64,000 bases of DNA from Oleiagrimonas citrea (GCF_012395255.1 NZ_JAAZQD010000004.1:124001-188000); one strand, 5' to 3'. Positions 1-9,854 are shown, numbered from the stretch's first letter. Numbers and translations are program-made. The notes: generated from the sequence alone by a model not told the origin.

Positions 1-71
1 AGGAACGCGAACATGCGCCCGCACTACTTTTTCATCGATTCGAATCTACAGAGTTCATTGAGGATGTTGCC
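1..71. other. flank upstream of mlaD
   Basis: The stretch is too short to assign. mlaD normally follows mlaE, so this may hold the last codons of mlaE, but none of the three frames gives a tail I can recognise. An AGGA at 61-64 serves as ribosome binding site for the next gene. Confidence 0.3.
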
Positions 72-554
72 GTGACCCAGAGACGTTCCTATGCCGTCGG
101 CACTGGCCTGTTCATCGTGCTGGGGTTCGCCGCGCTGGCTTACCTGGCGACCCAGACCACGTCGCTGGTCAACGTGCGCCATGGCGATTCGTACACGCTT
201 AAGGCGCGCTTCACCAACATCGGTCAGCTCAAGGACCGCGCGCCGGTGAAGCTGGCGGGCGTGCGCATCGGCTCGGTGCAGTCGATCCAGCTCGAGCCGC
301 AGAAGCTCGACGCGCTGGTGACGCTGTCCATCGACAAGCGCTTCAACCAGATTCCCGAGGATTCCTCCGCGTCGGTGTTAACCAGCGGTTTATTGGGCGA
401 TCAATACATTGGCATCCAGCCGGGTGGATCGCCGGACTCGTTCAAGAACGGCGACGAAGTGATCCTGACCCAGTCGGCGGTGCAGCTGGAAGATCTGATC
501 GGCAAGTTCCTGGTCAACGGCTCGCCGGGCGACAAGGACAAGAAAAAGCCATAA
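72..554 (+). CDS. mlaD: MlaD, phospholipid-transport MCE protein
   Basis: Substrate-binding subunit of the inner-membrane MlaFEDB complex, which moves phospholipids between inner membrane and periplasmic MlaC to keep the outer membrane asymmetric. The 160-residue protein has one N-terminal membrane helix (about residues 8-26) followed by a single MCE domain (about 40-118) with the conserved start AxFxNIGxLKxxAPVKLAGVRIG. Length is normal for MlaD. The start is a GTG at 72 with AGGA eight bases upstream; the nearby ATG at 64 runs into a stop. It is followed by mlaC and mlaB in the same direction, which supports the call. The ATPase and permease genes would lie before the window. Confidence 0.95.
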   Translation: MTQRRSYAVGTGLFIVLGFAALAYLATQTTSLVNVRHGDSYTLKARFTNIGQLKDRAPVKLAGVRIGSVQSIQLEPQKLDALVTLSIDKRFNQIPEDSSASVLTSGLLGDQYIGIQPGGSPDSFKNGDEVILTQSAVQLEDLIGKFLVNGSPGDKDKKKP

Positions 555-602
555 CCACCGGGCGCTGCGCGACCCGCTGTTCCCAAACGGAGACGATGTC
601 CC

Positions 603-1271
603 ATGAAACTACGTAACCTGGTGTTCGCCTGCGCGATGCTCGTTCCGGGCGCGATGCTGGCGTTGCCCGCCTCGGCCCAGGCCGCCACGCGCGTGCCGGC
701 CACGGCCTCGCCGCAGCAGGTGGTCAAGACCATTACCGCCGAATTGTCCAATGCCATCGACGGTCATCGTGCCGAGCTGAAGCAGGACAAGAACAAGCTG
801 ATCGGCGTCATTGACGGTATCTTCCTGCCGCACTTCGACATCGACTATGCCTCGATTCTGGTGCTGGGCCGTCATGCACGTGAAGCTACGCCGGAGCAGC
901 GCGAGCGCTTCGCCAAGGCGTTCTACGATTCGATCACGCACCGTTACGCCGAAGGGCTGCTGAACTACACCAAGGGCAGCGTGAAGGTGCTGCCGTACCG
1001 TGGCGAGCTGAATGACCGCCGCACCATGGTGCGCACCCAGGTGATGCTGGACGACGGCAAGACCATCTCGGTGGACTACGCGTTCCGCAAGACCTCCAGT
1101 GGTCAGTGGAAGGCCTACGATGTGGTGATCGAGGGCATTTCCTACATCACCAACTACCGCGCGCAGGTCGACGCGGAGATCCGCAAGATGGGCATCGAGG
1201 GTCTGATCGAGCGTCTGGAGAAGAACGGCGCCGAGACCCTGGACAAGATGCAGAAGGACACCGCGAGCTGA
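603..1271 (+). CDS. mlaC: MlaC, periplasmic phospholipid-binding protein
   Basis: Soluble periplasmic shuttle that carries phospholipid between the MlaA-porin complex in the outer membrane and MlaFEDB in the inner membrane. 222 residues with a typical signal peptide (hydrophobic core about residues 6-22, cleavage near ASAQA) and the MlaC/Ttg2D domain over the rest, including the LGRHAREATPEQRERFAKAF segment and a C-terminal YRAQVDAEIRKMGIEGLI helix typical of the family. It lies 48 bases after mlaD and five bases before mlaB, so it is probably cotranscribed with both. Confidence 0.95.
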   Translation: MKLRNLVFACAMLVPGAMLALPASAQAATRVPATASPQQVVKTITAELSNAIDGHRAELKQDKNKLIGVIDGIFLPHFDIDYASILVLGRHAREATPEQRERFAKAFYDSITHRYAEGLLNYTKGSVKVLPYRGELNDRRTMVRTQVMLDDGKTISVDYAFRKTSSGQWKAYDVVIEGISYITNYRAQVDAEIRKMGIEGLIERLEKNGAETLDKMQKDTAS

Positions 1272-1276
1272 GCGCG

Positions 1277-1582
1277 ATGAGCGACGCCAACGTGCATTTC
1301 GACCAGACGCAACCGGACACGCTCGCCGTGTCCGGTCCGTTGACCTTCGCGACGGCCGCACGTGCCTACGGGCAGGGCATCGAGCGCATGTCGCGCGGCG
1401 AGACCCGCGTGCTCGATCTTGCCGGCGTGCCCGCGGCCGACAGCGCCGGGCTGGCCTGCGTGCTGGCGTGGATGGCGCACGCGCGTCGACGCGGCGCGAC
1501 GTTGCAGGTCGAGAATCTGCCCAGGAGCATGTACCTGCTGGCCGAGATCAGCGACGCCGAACCGCTTCTCGGCATCGGCTGA
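1277..1582 (+). CDS. mlaB: MlaB, STAS-domain subunit of the Mla transporter
   Basis: Small cytoplasmic STAS protein that binds the MlaF ATPase and stabilises the MlaFEDB complex. 101 residues from the ATG at 1277, five bases after the mlaC stop. It shows the STAS core pattern: a beta strand with LDLAGVPAADSAGL, where the Asp-Ser pair starts the conserved helix, then a long helix with CVLAWMAHARRR. Position directly after mlaD-mlaC is decisive, since STAS sequences alone are weakly conserved. Confidence 0.88.
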   Translation: MSDANVHFDQTQPDTLAVSGPLTFATAARAYGQGIERMSRGETRVLDLAGVPAADSAGLACVLAWMAHARRRGATLQVENLPRSMYLLAEISDAEPLLGIG

Positions 1583-1604
1583 GCCGGTCGTTCGAAGGGG
1601 CGGC

Positions 1605-2105
1605 ATGCAGGATTCGGTACGCCCTCTCCGCGAAGAAGACATCGGTGCGGTCTGCCGCATCTACAACCACTACGTCCTGAATAGCACGACCACCTTCGAG
1701 GAGGTGCCGGTCTCCGTGGTGGAGATGGCGCGCCGCGCCTGTGTGGATGATCCGGTGCACCCCTGGCGGGTGCTGGAAACACCGCGCGACGGTGTCTGCG
1801 GCTACGCCTGCGCAACGCCCTGGAAGGCGCGCGCCGCCTATCGTTTCAGCGTCGAATGTTCCGTGTATGTGGATCCTGCGCATCGGCGGATGGGGTACGC
1901 GCGGCGTCTCTACGAGCGATTGTTTTCCGATCTGCGTGCCGCCGGCATGCATACGGCGATCGCCGGGATTGCACAGCCCAATCCCGCCAGCGTTGCGTTG
2001 CACGAGGCGTTCGGCTTCCGCAAGGTTGCGCATTTCGAGCAGGTCGGCCGCAAGTTCGATCGCTGGATCGACGTGGGCTACTGGCAGCTCGATCTCGAAG
2101 CCTGA
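1605..2105 (+). CDS. GNAT family N-acetyltransferase
   Basis: 166-residue acetyl-CoA-dependent acetyltransferase of the phosphinothricin/methionine-sulfoximine type (Pat/MnaT-like). The family signature begins with IRPLxExDxxAVxxIYNHYV and the strand TTTFEE; the acetyl-CoA loop is HRRMGYARRL near residue 107, and NPASVALHEAFGF is the C-terminal motif B. Substrate cannot be told from sequence; related enzymes acetylate glutamate analogues or polar amino acids. The gene lies 22 bases after mlaB and probably rides on the mla transcript, though it has no known role in lipid transport. It ends at a shared terminator facing mlaA. Confidence 0.85.
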   Translation: MQDSVRPLREEDIGAVCRIYNHYVLNSTTTFEEVPVSVVEMARRACVDDPVHPWRVLETPRDGVCGYACATPWKARAAYRFSVECSVYVDPAHRRMGYARRLYERLFSDLRAAGMHTAIAGIAQPNPASVALHEAFGFRKVAHFEQVGRKFDRWIDVGYWQLDLEA

Positions 2106-2106
2106 T

Positions 2107-2144
2107 CCTTTTTCCGCCACGCCGTGCGGCGCGGCGGAAAAAGG
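2107..2144. terminator. bidirectional terminator between GNAT gene and mlaA
   Basis: Perfect 12-base inverted repeat (2107-2118 with 2133-2144), CCTTTTTCCGCC pairing with GGCGGAAAAAGG. It gives a GC-rich stem flanked by A and T runs in both directions, as expected between convergent genes. Confidence 0.85.
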
Positions 2145-2153
2145 CTTGTGGGG

Positions 2154-3053
2154 TTACGCGCCGGAGGGGGTGCCCGGTGCCGAGGAGGACGATGCCGGCG
2201 CGGCCGGTTGCGTCGTCGGGGCGGCGCCCGTTGCGTCCTTCTCTTTCTGCTTCTTCTCCCAGGATTGCTGCTGCTTGAGCAGTTCGTCGGGATCGAAGCC
2301 CTGTTCGTTCAGGCCCTGCATCTGGTCGATGACGCTGGCCGGCGGGTTGCCGTCGTAGAGCTTGTACGTGCGCTGCTGGAGATAGGCATCGCGCAGGAAG
2401 ACGTACGGGTCGTAGGCCGATTCCAGAAAACCTTCCGCGTCGATCGCGCGGGCGCGCAGCGTGACCAGGTAGAGCATCGAGGGCAGATACTGCTGGCCGT
2501 GGTCGAAGCGTCCCTGATTGCGCGAGTAGATCGACATCGGGTCGAAGAAATAGCTGTCGACGGGCAGGTGCCATACGTCGCGGCCCGTGGTCGGTCCGAT
2601 CAACGGCAGCACCAGGTACGGCCCGTCGGGGACGCCCCAACGAGCAAGGGTGATGCCGAAATCGGTGTCGTCGAGTGGCAGGCCCATGCGGCTGGCAGGG
2701 TCGAAGAAGCCGCCCAGACCCAGCGTGATATTGACCAGGAAGCGTGCCGAGGCGCTCAGCGCCTTCTTCGGGCGTGCCTGCAGCAGGTCGTTGGCGACCG
2801 TGATCGGCATGCGGATATTGGTGAAGAAGTCGCTGATCGAGCGGCGTACGGGCGGATTCGTGATCTTGCGATAGCCAACGGCGACCGGACGGATCGCCAC
2901 CTTGTCGACGGCGTTATTGAACGCATACACCTTGCGGTTGTACTTCTCCAGCGGGTCATCGGTGCGCGGTTTGGCGATGGCGCAGCCGGCAAGCGCGATG
3001 ACCGCAGCGACGAGGGCGGCGCGTCGGAATGTCTGCATCAGGGATGGGCGCAT
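2154..3053 (-). CDS. mlaA: MlaA (VacJ), outer-membrane lipoprotein
   Basis: Outer-membrane lipoprotein that extracts mislocalised phospholipid from the outer leaflet and hands it to MlaC. 299 residues with a lipoprotein signal ending in LAGC (Cys24), then the VacJ domain with NRKVYAFNNAVDKV, PVRRSISDFFTNIRMP and LPLIGPTTGRD. A proline/serine/alanine-rich tail of about 35 residues follows the domain. In many proteobacteria mlaA sits inside or next to the mla operon in the same direction; here it faces mlaDCB from the opposite strand. Two in-frame starts (3053 and 3038) have poor ribosome sites, so the start is tentative. Confidence 0.94.
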   Translation of the reverse strand: MRPSLMQTFRRAALVAAVIALAGCAIAKPRTDDPLEKYNRKVYAFNNAVDKVAIRPVAVGYRKITNPPVRRSISDFFTNIRMPITVANDLLQARPKKALSASARFLVNITLGLGGFFDPASRMGLPLDDTDFGITLARWGVPDGPYLVLPLIGPTTGRDVWHLPVDSYFFDPMSIYSRNQGRFDHGQQYLPSMLYLVTLRARAIDAEGFLESAYDPYVFLRDAYLQQRTYKLYDGNPPASVIDQMQGLNEQGFDPDELLKQQQSWEKKQKEKDATGAAPTTQPAAPASSSSAPGTPSGA

Positions 3054-3091
3054 AGGAAAGCAGCGGGTCCTTATATGAACCGTAGAGTTTA

Positions 3092-3097
3092 ATTATA
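3092..3097 (-). promoter_or_regulatory. candidate -10 box for mlaA
   Basis: On the minus strand this reads TATAAT, a perfect -10 hexamer about 40 bases before the mlaA start. No convincing -35 box lies at the right distance. Confidence 0.35.
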
Positions 3098-3151
3098 TTC
3101 GCGTACGCTGACCAGTCATTCCCACAACCGGCATGGTATGCCGATGTGCCG

Positions 3152-3181
3152 TTGCCAGCCAACTACGCCCGAAGCTACACT
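3152..3181 (+). promoter_or_regulatory. candidate sigma-70 promoter of rpoZ-spoT
   Basis: TTGCCA (3152-3157), an 18-base spacer and TACACT (3176-3181). It sits about 42 bases before rpoZ and would drive rpoZ and spoT. The rpoZ ribosome site is AGGA at 3212-3215. Confidence 0.5.
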
Positions 3182-3223
3182 GTTCACCCTGAATAAGTAC
3201 CTTTTTTTTCTTAGGAATTCCGC

Positions 3224-3517
3224 ATGGCCCGCATTACCGTGGAGGACTGCCTGAAGGTGGTCGACAACCGTTTCGAGCTGGTGCTGATGGCGACCCGCCG
3301 CGCACGCCAGCTGGCCAAGGGTGCCGAGTCCCTGGTCGAACCCGAGCACGACAAGCCGTCGGTGCTGGCGTTGCGCGAGATCGCCGAGCAGCGCATCGAT
3401 GAGGCCACCATTGATGAAATCGACCGCGCCGAGCGCGAGCGTGCCGAGCGCGAAGCGCTGGAGTGGGCCGCGGCCGAGGTCGAGGAAGAGGTGGCTACCA
3501 AGAGCGCCGAAGAGTAA
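3224..3517 (+). CDS. rpoZ: RNA polymerase omega subunit
   Basis: 97-residue omega subunit that helps fold and retain the beta-prime subunit in RNA polymerase. The family start [10 protein letters not shown], the [16 protein letters not shown] core helix and the acidic C-terminal tail are all present. It is followed by spoT, the standard pairing in gammaproteobacteria; the gmk gene that often precedes it is absent here, its place being taken by divergent mlaA. Confidence 0.97.
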   Translation: MARITVEDCLKVVDNRFELVLMATRRARQLAKGAESLVEPEHDKPSVLALREIAEQRIDEATIDEIDRAERERAEREALEWAAAEVEEEVATKSAEE

Positions 3518-3631
3518 TTCCATGCACGAGCGCCGTTGCCACGCCCCTTGTCAGCATGTGTCCCGCGTGGCGCGACGGACGGCAGCCTGCCGTGTCTGGA
3601 GGGTGGCGGCCTGAGCGGTCGTCGCGACCGC

Positions 3632-5794
3632 ATGGCGACGGCCACGCCCACGGGCAGCAAAGCGAACGGCGCGATTCCCGAAGACGTGCTCGAGCTTGAG
3701 CGCCGGCTTTCGGAATATCTTTCGCCCGAAGATGTCGCGCGGGTGCGTCGCGCCTACCTGATCGGCGCCGACGCGCACGCCGGGCAGAAGCGCAAGAGCG
3801 GCGAGCCCTACATCACGCATCCGGTTGCCGTCGCCACGTTGCTGGCCGATCTGCGCCTGGACGCGGAAACCATCATCGCCGCGATCCTGCACGACACGCT
3901 CGAAGACACCCAGCTCGACCGCGAGCAGATCGTCGAGGAGTTCGGCGATGTGGTGGTCGAGCTGGTCGATGGCGTCACCAAGCTGGACAGTGTGCGGTTC
4001 CGTAGTCGCCAGGAAGCGGCGGCGGAGAGTTTCCGCAAGATGCTGCTGGCGATGGCGCGCGACCTGCGCGTGATCCTCATCAAGCTGGCCGACCGCCTGC
4101 ACAACATGCGCACGCTGGGCGCCAAGGAGTCGTCCTCGCGCCGGCGAATCGCGCGCGAGACGCTGGAGATCTACGCACCCATCGCGCAGCGACTCGGCAT
4201 GAACCGCATCAAGGCCGAGCTGCAGGATCTCGGTTTCCGTGCGCTCTACCCGGACCGTCACCGCGTCATCAGCGCGCGCATCCGCAGCGCGCTGGGCAAT
4301 CGACGCGAGGTGATGAGCCGGATCGAGGCCGCGCTGGAAAAGCGCCTGAGCGAGGAGGACATCCGCGCCAAGGTCGTCAGCCGGGTCAAGGCGCCCTACA
4401 GCATCTACATGAAGATGCGTCGCGAGCACAAATCGTTCGACGACGTGATGGATGTGTACGGTTTCCGCGTGGTGACCGACAACGTGATGCGCTGCTACCA
4501 GGCACTCGGCGCGATCCACATGCTGTACAAGCCGGTGGACAAGCGCTTCAAGGATTTCATCGCGATTCCCAAGGCCAATGGCTACCAGTCGCTGCATACG
4601 GTTCTCTTCGGGCCGTTCGGCGCACCCATCGAAATCCAGATCCGCACTGAAGAGATGGATTCAGTGGCCGAGCGCGGCGTGGCAGCGCACTGGAGCTACA
4701 AGGCCCAGAGCGGTCCGGCCAACAGCGCGCAGTCGCGGGCCCGCGAGTGGCTGGCCGGTCTGGCCGAGCGGCAGGCCGTCACCGATTCGTCTTCCGAGTT
4801 CATCGAGAACGTGAAGGTCGATCTGTTCCCGGACGAGGTCTACCTGTTCACGCCGAAGGGCGAGATCATGTCGCTGCCGCGCAACGCCACGGCCATCGAC
4901 TTCGCCTACGCCGTGCACACCGATGTCGGCGATCATGCGGTGTCGGCCCGCGTCAACGACAAGTTGGTACCGTTGCGCACGCGGCTGGATTCGGGGCAGC
5001 GCGTGGAGATCATCACGGCACCGTCGTCGATGCCGCGGCTGGACTGGCTCGATGTGGTGGTGACCGGCAAGGCGCGCACCGCCATCCGCCAGTTCATCAA
5101 GCATCTGCAGCACGAGGACGCGGTGCAGTTCGGACACCGCATGCTGGATCGCGCGCTCGATGCGCGTGGCGCCAGCCTGGACGGCATCCGTCCGAAGACG
5201 CTGGAACGCTATCTGGCTGACAACAAGCTCAAGCGGTTCGAGGAATTGCTGGCCGATATCGCGCTGGGTCATCGCATGCCGGACCAGGTCGCCGCGCAGC
5301 TGGTCGGTAAGACCGGCGAAGCGCGCCATGCTGCCGGCGACGCGTCGCGCGACAAGATTCTCATCACCGGCGACGAGCGCGGCGTCATCAGTTTCGGCAA
5401 CTGCTGCCATCCAGTGCCGGGCGACGACATCATCGGCTACCTGTCGGCCGGCAAGGGCATTGTGGTGCATCGCACCGAATGCCCGAACATGGTCGAGTTC
5501 CGCAAGTCGCCGGGGCGCTGCATCGGCATCGACTGGGACCGCAAGGTGCACGGCGACTTCAAGGTCGAGCTGCGCATCGAGGTCATCAATCGCACCGGCG
5601 TGCTGGCCACCGTGGCCGCGGCGATCGCCGATGCCGAGTCCAACATCGAGAATGTCGAGTACATCGAGCGCGATCTCACTGCCGCCACGCTGCTGTTCAT
5701 GATCGAAGTGAAGAATCGCAAGCATCTGGCCGACGTGATGCGCGGTGTGCGCCGTGCCGGTGTGGTCAACGGCGTCTACCGGTATCCAGTCTGA
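3632..5794 (+). CDS. spoT: bifunctional (p)ppGpp synthetase/hydrolase SpoT
   Basis: Makes and degrades the stringent-response alarmones pppGpp and ppGpp. 720 residues from the ATG at 3632. Order of domains: HD hydrolase with THP (His63) and LHDTLED (His87-Asp88), so hydrolase residues are intact; synthetase domain around 270-330 with the RFKD form of the RxKD motif typical of bifunctional Rel/SpoT enzymes; TGS domain from about 397; helical and zinc-finger-like segment; ACT domain over the last 75 residues. An in-frame TTG at 3536 would add 32 residues, but the extension has no conserved features. The start has no strong ribosome site. Confidence 0.95.
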   Translation: MATATPTGSKANGAIPEDVLELERRLSEYLSPEDVARVRRAYLIGADAHAGQKRKSGEPYITHPVAVATLLADLRLDAETIIAAILHDTLEDTQLDREQIVEEFGDVVVELVDGVTKLDSVRFRSRQEAAAESFRKMLLAMARDLRVILIKLADRLHNMRTLGAKESSSRRRIARETLEIYAPIAQRLGMNRIKAELQDLGFRALYPDRHRVISARIRSALGNRREVMSRIEAALEKRLSEEDIRAKVVSRVKAPYSIYMKMRREHKSFDDVMDVYGFRVVTDNVMRCYQALGAIHMLYKPVDKRFKDFIAIPKANGYQSLHTVLFGPFGAPIEIQIRTEEMDSVAERGVAAHWSYKAQSGPANSAQSRAREWLAGLAERQAVTDSSSEFIENVKVDLFPDEVYLFTPKGEIMSLPRNATAIDFAYAVHTDVGDHAVSARVNDKLVPLRTRLDSGQRVEIITAPSSMPRLDWLDVVVTGKARTAIRQFIKHLQHEDAVQFGHRMLDRALDARGASLDGIRPKTLERYLADNKLKRFEELLADIALGHRMPDQVAAQLVGKTGEARHAAGDASRDKILITGDERGVISFGNCCHPVPGDDIIGYLSAGKGIVVHRTECPNMVEFRKSPGRCIGIDWDRKVHGDFKVELRIEVINRTGVLATVAAAIADAESNIENVEYIERDLTAATLLFMIEVKNRKHLADVMRGVRRAGVVNGVYRYPV

Positions 5795-5861
5795 GTGCGG
5801 CCCGCGGCGGCGGGACCTTGCTATGCTCTGCGGCCTTGTTTCCGATCCTTCCGAGGTGACT

Positions 5862-6245
5862 ATGTCCCGCAGCATCATCGCCACCGACAACGCTCCATCC
5901 GCCATCGGCCCGTACTCGCAGGCCGTGCGTGCGGGGCAGACCGTCTACCTGTCTGGCCAGATCCCACTGGACCCGGCTTCTGGCGTGATGGTGCAGGGCG
6001 ATATCACGGTGCAGGCCCGCCGTGTGTTCGAGAATCTGAAGGCGGTCTGCGAGGCGGCTGGCGGCAGTTTGTCGGATCTGGTGCGCGTCGGCATCTACAT
6101 GACCGATCTGGCGCACTTCGCCGCCGTCAACGCGGTCATGGAGTCGTATTTCGAGCAGCCGTACCCGTCACGCGCCACCGTGCAGGTGGCGGCGCTGCCC
6201 AAGGGGTCGCAGATCGAAGTCGACGGCATCCTGGTCCTGGAATGA
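5862..6245 (+). CDS. ridA: RidA family reactive enamine/imine deaminase
   Basis: 127-residue member of the YjgF/YER057c/UK114 family. RidA hydrolyses 2-aminoacrylate and related enamines released by PLP enzymes, protecting ilvE and other PLP proteins. Conserved features: AIGPYSQAV near the N-terminus, [10 protein letters not shown], and the arginine-containing [20 protein letters not shown] segment that binds the carboxylate. ATG at 5862 has GAGG six bases upstream. It lies 67 bases after spoT, the usual neighbour order in this group. Confidence 0.95.
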   Translation: MSRSIIATDNAPSAIGPYSQAVRAGQTVYLSGQIPLDPASGVMVQGDITVQARRVFENLKAVCEAAGGSLSDLVRVGIYMTDLAHFAAVNAVMESYFEQPYPSRATVQVAALPKGSQIEVDGILVLE

Positions 6246-6337
6246 CGCAATGCGTCGATGCTCCGCGGCATGGCCCTGCACGCAATGGAGGTCTTCGCTG
6301 GTGAACTCGCGGGTGATTCTGGGCTAGTCTCGCGACG

Positions 6338-8434
6338 ATGAAGGGAGCTGACGCCGCCACTGCCGCGAATGCCGGTCGCGAGCCGGTCACTGTACTTAAC
6401 GGGATCGGTCCCGCGCTGGCTCGCGCGCTGGAGAAGCTCGGCGTCGCCTGCGTGCAGGACCTCTGGTTCCATCTTCCACTGCGCTATGAGGATCGCACCC
6501 GGATCACGCCGATACGCGAGCTGGCGATCGGTCAGCCGGCCCAGGTCGAGGGCGAGGTCGAGGCGGTCGAGAGCGGTTTCCGCTATCGCGCGCAGCTGAA
6601 GGTGGCGATCGGCGACGACTCGACATCGACACTGCTGCTGCGCTTCTTCCATTTCCGCAAGGCGCAGGCCGATCAGTTGCGTATCGGCACGCGTCTGCGC
6701 TGCTACGGCGACGTGCGCATGGGCGCACGCGGCCCGGAAATGATCCACCCGCAGTATCAGCGCGTGCAGAAGGGGACGCCGCTGGATGCCCGTCTGACGC
6801 CGGTGTATCCGACGACGGAGGGATTGGGGCAGAAGCGGCTGCGCAGCGTGATCGAGAAAGCGCTCGAACGGTTGCCCGACGAAGACGCGCTGGAGCTGAT
6901 TCCCGCGCCGTTGCGCGAGGGATTGGGCTTGGGCTCGCTTCGCGAGGCGCTGCTGACCGTGCATCGTCCGCCACCGGAAGCCGATCTCGCGGCGCTGGCG
7001 CGCGGCGTGCATCCGGCGCAGCAGCGGCTGGCCTTCGAGGAACTGCTGACTCAGCACCTGAGTCTGCAACGGCTGCGCGCGCAGGTGCGCAGTCGCCGCG
7101 CGCCCGCGTTGCACGGGGACGGAAGTCTGCGTGCGCGCATGCTGCAGCAGTTGCCGTTTGCCCTGACTGGCGCACAGACGCGCGTCGATGCCGAAGTGCT
7201 GGAGGACCTGTGTCAGGGCAAGCCGATGCTGCGTCTGGTGCAGGGCGATGTCGGCAGCGGCAAGACCGTGGTCGCTGCGCTGGCCGCGCTGGCCGCCGTG
7301 GAGTGCGGCTGGCAGGCCGCGTTGATGGCACCGACCGAGCTGCTCGCCGAGCAGCACCTGGCCAATCTGCGTGCCTGGCTGGAGCCGCTGGGCATCGAAG
7401 TGGCGTGGCTGGCCGGCAAAGTGCAGGGCCGGGCGCGCAAGAAAGCCTTGGAAGCCGTGGCCGGCGGCGCGCAGGTGGTGGTCGGCACGCACGCCCTGAT
7501 GCAGGAGGGCGTGGCGTTCCAGCGGCTGGGGCTGGTCATCATCGACGAGCAGCATCGCTTCGGGGTTCACCAGCGTCTGGCGTTGCGTGACAAGGGTGCG
7601 GAGGGCGATCTGGTGCCGCACCAGTTGGTACTCACCGCCACACCGATTCCACGCACGCTGGCGATGAGCGCCTACGCCGACCTGGATGTGTCCTCGATCG
7701 ACGAGCTGCCGCCCGGGCGCACGCCGGTGCAGACCGTCGCCATTGCCGGCTCGCGTCGTGGCGAGGTGGTCGAGCGTCTGCGTGCGGCCTGCGGTGAGGG
7801 CAGGCAGGCGTACTGGGTCTGCACCCTCATCGAGGAGTCCGAGCAGCTCACGGCACAGGCGGCCGAGGTGGTGCATGCGGAGCTGGCCGCGGCGCTCCCC
7901 GGCCTGCGTGTGGAGCTGGTGCACGGGCGCATGAAGGCGCGCGAGAAGTTGGCCGTGATGCAGGCGTTCAAGCGCGGCGAGGTGGCGGTGCTGGTCGCGA
8001 CGACCGTGATCGAGGTCGGCGTGGATGTGCCCAATGCCAGTCTTATGGTCATCGAGAATGCCGAGCGGCTGGGGCTGGCGCAGCTGCATCAGCTGCGCGG
8101 ACGGGTAGGGCGCGGCAGCGTCGCCTCCAGCTGCGTCCTGCTCTATCACACGCCGCTGTCTGCGCTGGCACGCGAACGACTGCAGGTGATGCGCGAGACC
8201 AGCGACGGCTTCCGGATCGCCGAGAAGGATCTGGAACTGCGCGGTCCGGGTGAAGTGCTGGGTACGCGGCAGACCGGGCGCCTCGAATTCCGTGTCGCCG
8301 ATTTGGCGCGCGATGCGCATCTGCTGCCGGCCGTGCAGCGCGTGGGTGCGGCCATGCTGCGCGATCATCCGCAGCGTGCCGAGCGCCTCGTGCGCCGCTG
8401 GATCGGCACTGCGGCCCGCTACGCCGACGCCTGA
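6338..8434 (+). CDS. recG: ATP-dependent DNA helicase RecG
   Basis: Branch-migration helicase that regresses stalled replication forks and processes Holliday junctions. 698 residues, normal length. N-terminal wedge/OB region with LNGIGPALARALEKLGV and DLWFHLPLRYEDRT; Walker A GDVGSGKT at about residue 304; DEQH Walker B box at about 400; motif III TATPIPRTLA; C-terminal helicase lobe with ATTVIEVGVDVPNA and QLRGRVGRG. All catalytic motifs are intact. Confidence 0.97.
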   Translation: MKGADAATAANAGREPVTVLNGIGPALARALEKLGVACVQDLWFHLPLRYEDRTRITPIRELAIGQPAQVEGEVEAVESGFRYRAQLKVAIGDDSTSTLLLRFFHFRKAQADQLRIGTRLRCYGDVRMGARGPEMIHPQYQRVQKGTPLDARLTPVYPTTEGLGQKRLRSVIEKALERLPDEDALELIPAPLREGLGLGSLREALLTVHRPPPEADLAALARGVHPAQQRLAFEELLTQHLSLQRLRAQVRSRRAPALHGDGSLRARMLQQLPFALTGAQTRVDAEVLEDLCQGKPMLRLVQGDVGSGKTVVAALAALAAVECGWQAALMAPTELLAEQHLANLRAWLEPLGIEVAWLAGKVQGRARKKALEAVAGGAQVVVGTHALMQEGVAFQRLGLVIIDEQHRFGVHQRLALRDKGAEGDLVPHQLVLTATPIPRTLAMSAYADLDVSSIDELPPGRTPVQTVAIAGSRRGEVVERLRAACGEGRQAYWVCTLIEESEQLTAQAAEVVHAELAAALPGLRVELVHGRMKAREKLAVMQAFKRGEVAVLVATTVIEVGVDVPNASLMVIENAERLGLAQLHQLRGRVGRGSVASSCVLLYHTPLSALARERLQVMRETSDGFRIAEKDLELRGPGEVLGTRQTGRLEFRVADLARDAHLLPAVQRVGAAMLRDHPQRAERLVRRWIGTAARYADA

Positions 8435-8516
8435 ATACGGCACGGATTCACGTGAACGGGGCTGCTGTCGAGAGTCGGCTCGCGTTATGCTGTGCGTTTT
8501 CCTTGCGGATACACGC

Positions 8517-9458
8517 ATGAGCAAGCCGCACCTCATCATTGATACCGATCCCGGCGTCGACGACGCCTTGGCCCTGCTGATGGCCCACGCGCACGGTCAC
8601 GTGCATGCGCTGACCATCGCCGCCGGCAACGTCGGTCTGGACCACACCGTTCGCAACGCGCTGACCCTGATGGACCTGATCGGGGCGGATACGCCGGTGC
8701 ATCCGGGTTGCCCGGTTCCGCTGGTGCAGGCGCCGTCGGAGGACGCCGCGCTGGTGCACGGCGCGGACGGTTTCGGCGACGTCGGCTTTCCGGAGCCGAA
8801 GCGGACCGCCGAGTCCGAATCGGCGGCGCTGGCGCTGATCCGTCTCAGTCATGCGCATCCCGGCGCCACCCTGGTCGCGCTCGGCCCCCTGACCAACGTG
8901 GCGCTGGCCGTGCGCCTCGATCCGACGCTGCCTTCGCGCGTTGGACGCTTCGTGATCATGGGTGGGGCGGTCAATGGCCACGGCAACACCTTGAGTACGC
9001 CTGCTGAATTCAATATCGGTTTCGACCCGGAAGCCGCGCACGTGGTGTTCGAGGCGTTTCCCGCCTTCGAGCTGGTGGACTGGGAGGCGACCGTGCGTCA
9101 CGCGTTCGAGGGCGCGCAGTTCGACCGCTGGCTGGAAAACGGCGATGCGCGTGCAGAGTTCTATGCCCGCATCGGTGCCACCTCACGCGCCTGGAATGCC
9201 CGTCGCGGACGCACCGGTGTGATTGCCGCCGACGCCCTGGCCATGGCGGTGGCGCTGGATCCCGAGCTGGTGCAGCGGGCCGAGGCGCATCCTGTCATGG
9301 TCGAGATGGTCGGCGCACGCACCCGCGGCATGACCGTGGTCGATTGGGAGGCGCGCCTGGATCGCCCGGCGAATGCACGTGTCGTGTTCGACGTGGACAT
9401 GCGGCGTTTCGAAGCCCTGGTGGCGCGTGCGCTCGGCGTGCCCGACACAGCGATCTGA
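8517..9458 (+). CDS. inosine-uridine preferring nucleoside hydrolase
   Basis: Hydrolyses the N-glycosidic bond of ribonucleosides for salvage. 313 residues with the calcium-binding signature [12 protein letters not shown] at residues 9-20, the GPLTNVALA segment, [10 protein letters not shown] and [11 protein letters not shown]. The late catalytic histidine region reads [11 protein letters not shown] and differs from the best-studied IunH enzymes, so exact nucleoside preference is open. The ATG at 8517 was chosen because the conserved domain begins at once; an in-frame ATG ten codons upstream is possible. Confidence 0.9.
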   Translation: MSKPHLIIDTDPGVDDALALLMAHAHGHVHALTIAAGNVGLDHTVRNALTLMDLIGADTPVHPGCPVPLVQAPSEDAALVHGADGFGDVGFPEPKRTAESESAALALIRLSHAHPGATLVALGPLTNVALAVRLDPTLPSRVGRFVIMGGAVNGHGNTLSTPAEFNIGFDPEAAHVVFEAFPAFELVDWEATVRHAFEGAQFDRWLENGDARAEFYARIGATSRAWNARRGRTGVIAADALAMAVALDPELVQRAEAHPVMVEMVGARTRGMTVVDWEARLDRPANARVVFDVDMRRFEALVARALGVPDTAI

Positions 9459-9488
9459 ACCCATTTTCCGGGCAGGGTGCGACAAGGC

Positions 9489-9518
9489 TTGCGGCAAGGC
9501 AGGCCTGCTCGCTACAAT
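9489..9518 (+). promoter_or_regulatory. candidate sigma-70 promoter of rpmE2
   Basis: TTGCGG (9489-9494), 18-base spacer, TACAAT (9513-9518), about 37 bases before the L31 gene. Confidence 0.55.
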
Positions 9519-9555
9519 GCCCGTCTTTTCCCCGCGCTTTAGCCCGGAGCGAGCC

Positions 9556-9798
9556 ATGAAGCCCGACATCCATCCGAACTACCAGCCGGTGGTGTTCCAG
9601 GACCAGTCCTCTGATTTCGCCTTTCTGACGAAGTCGACGATGTCCAGCAAGGAAACCATCAAGTGGGAGGATGGCAACGAGTATCCGCTGATCAAGGTGG
9701 AAATCTCCAGCCATTCTCACCCGTTCTACACCGGCAAGCAGAAGACCATCGACGCCGGCGGCCGCGTGGACAAGTTCCGCCGTCGCTACGGCAAGTAA
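9556..9798 (+). CDS. rpmE2: 50S ribosomal protein bL31 type B
   Basis: 80-residue ribosomal protein of the large subunit at the intersubunit bridge. It starts [16 protein letters not shown] and contains the type B insert around SSKETIKW. There is no cysteine in the protein, so it is the zinc-independent paralogue that in other bacteria replaces zinc-binding L31 when zinc is scarce. The start has GGAGCGAG directly upstream. A good promoter precedes it and a terminator follows, so it looks monocistronic. Confidence 0.96.
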   Translation: MKPDIHPNYQPVVFQDQSSDFAFLTKSTMSSKETIKWEDGNEYPLIKVEISSHSHPFYTGKQKTIDAGGRVDKFRRRYGK

Positions 9799-9854
9799 GT
9801 CGTCGCGCGATGCCCTGTCGGCCTGGCCGCAGCGGTATCCACCCGGTTGTCTCG

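Noticed and set aside
6095-8539. 814-residue open frame on the minus strand
   Set aside because: Antisense to recG; His/Arg/Gln-rich shadow sequence.
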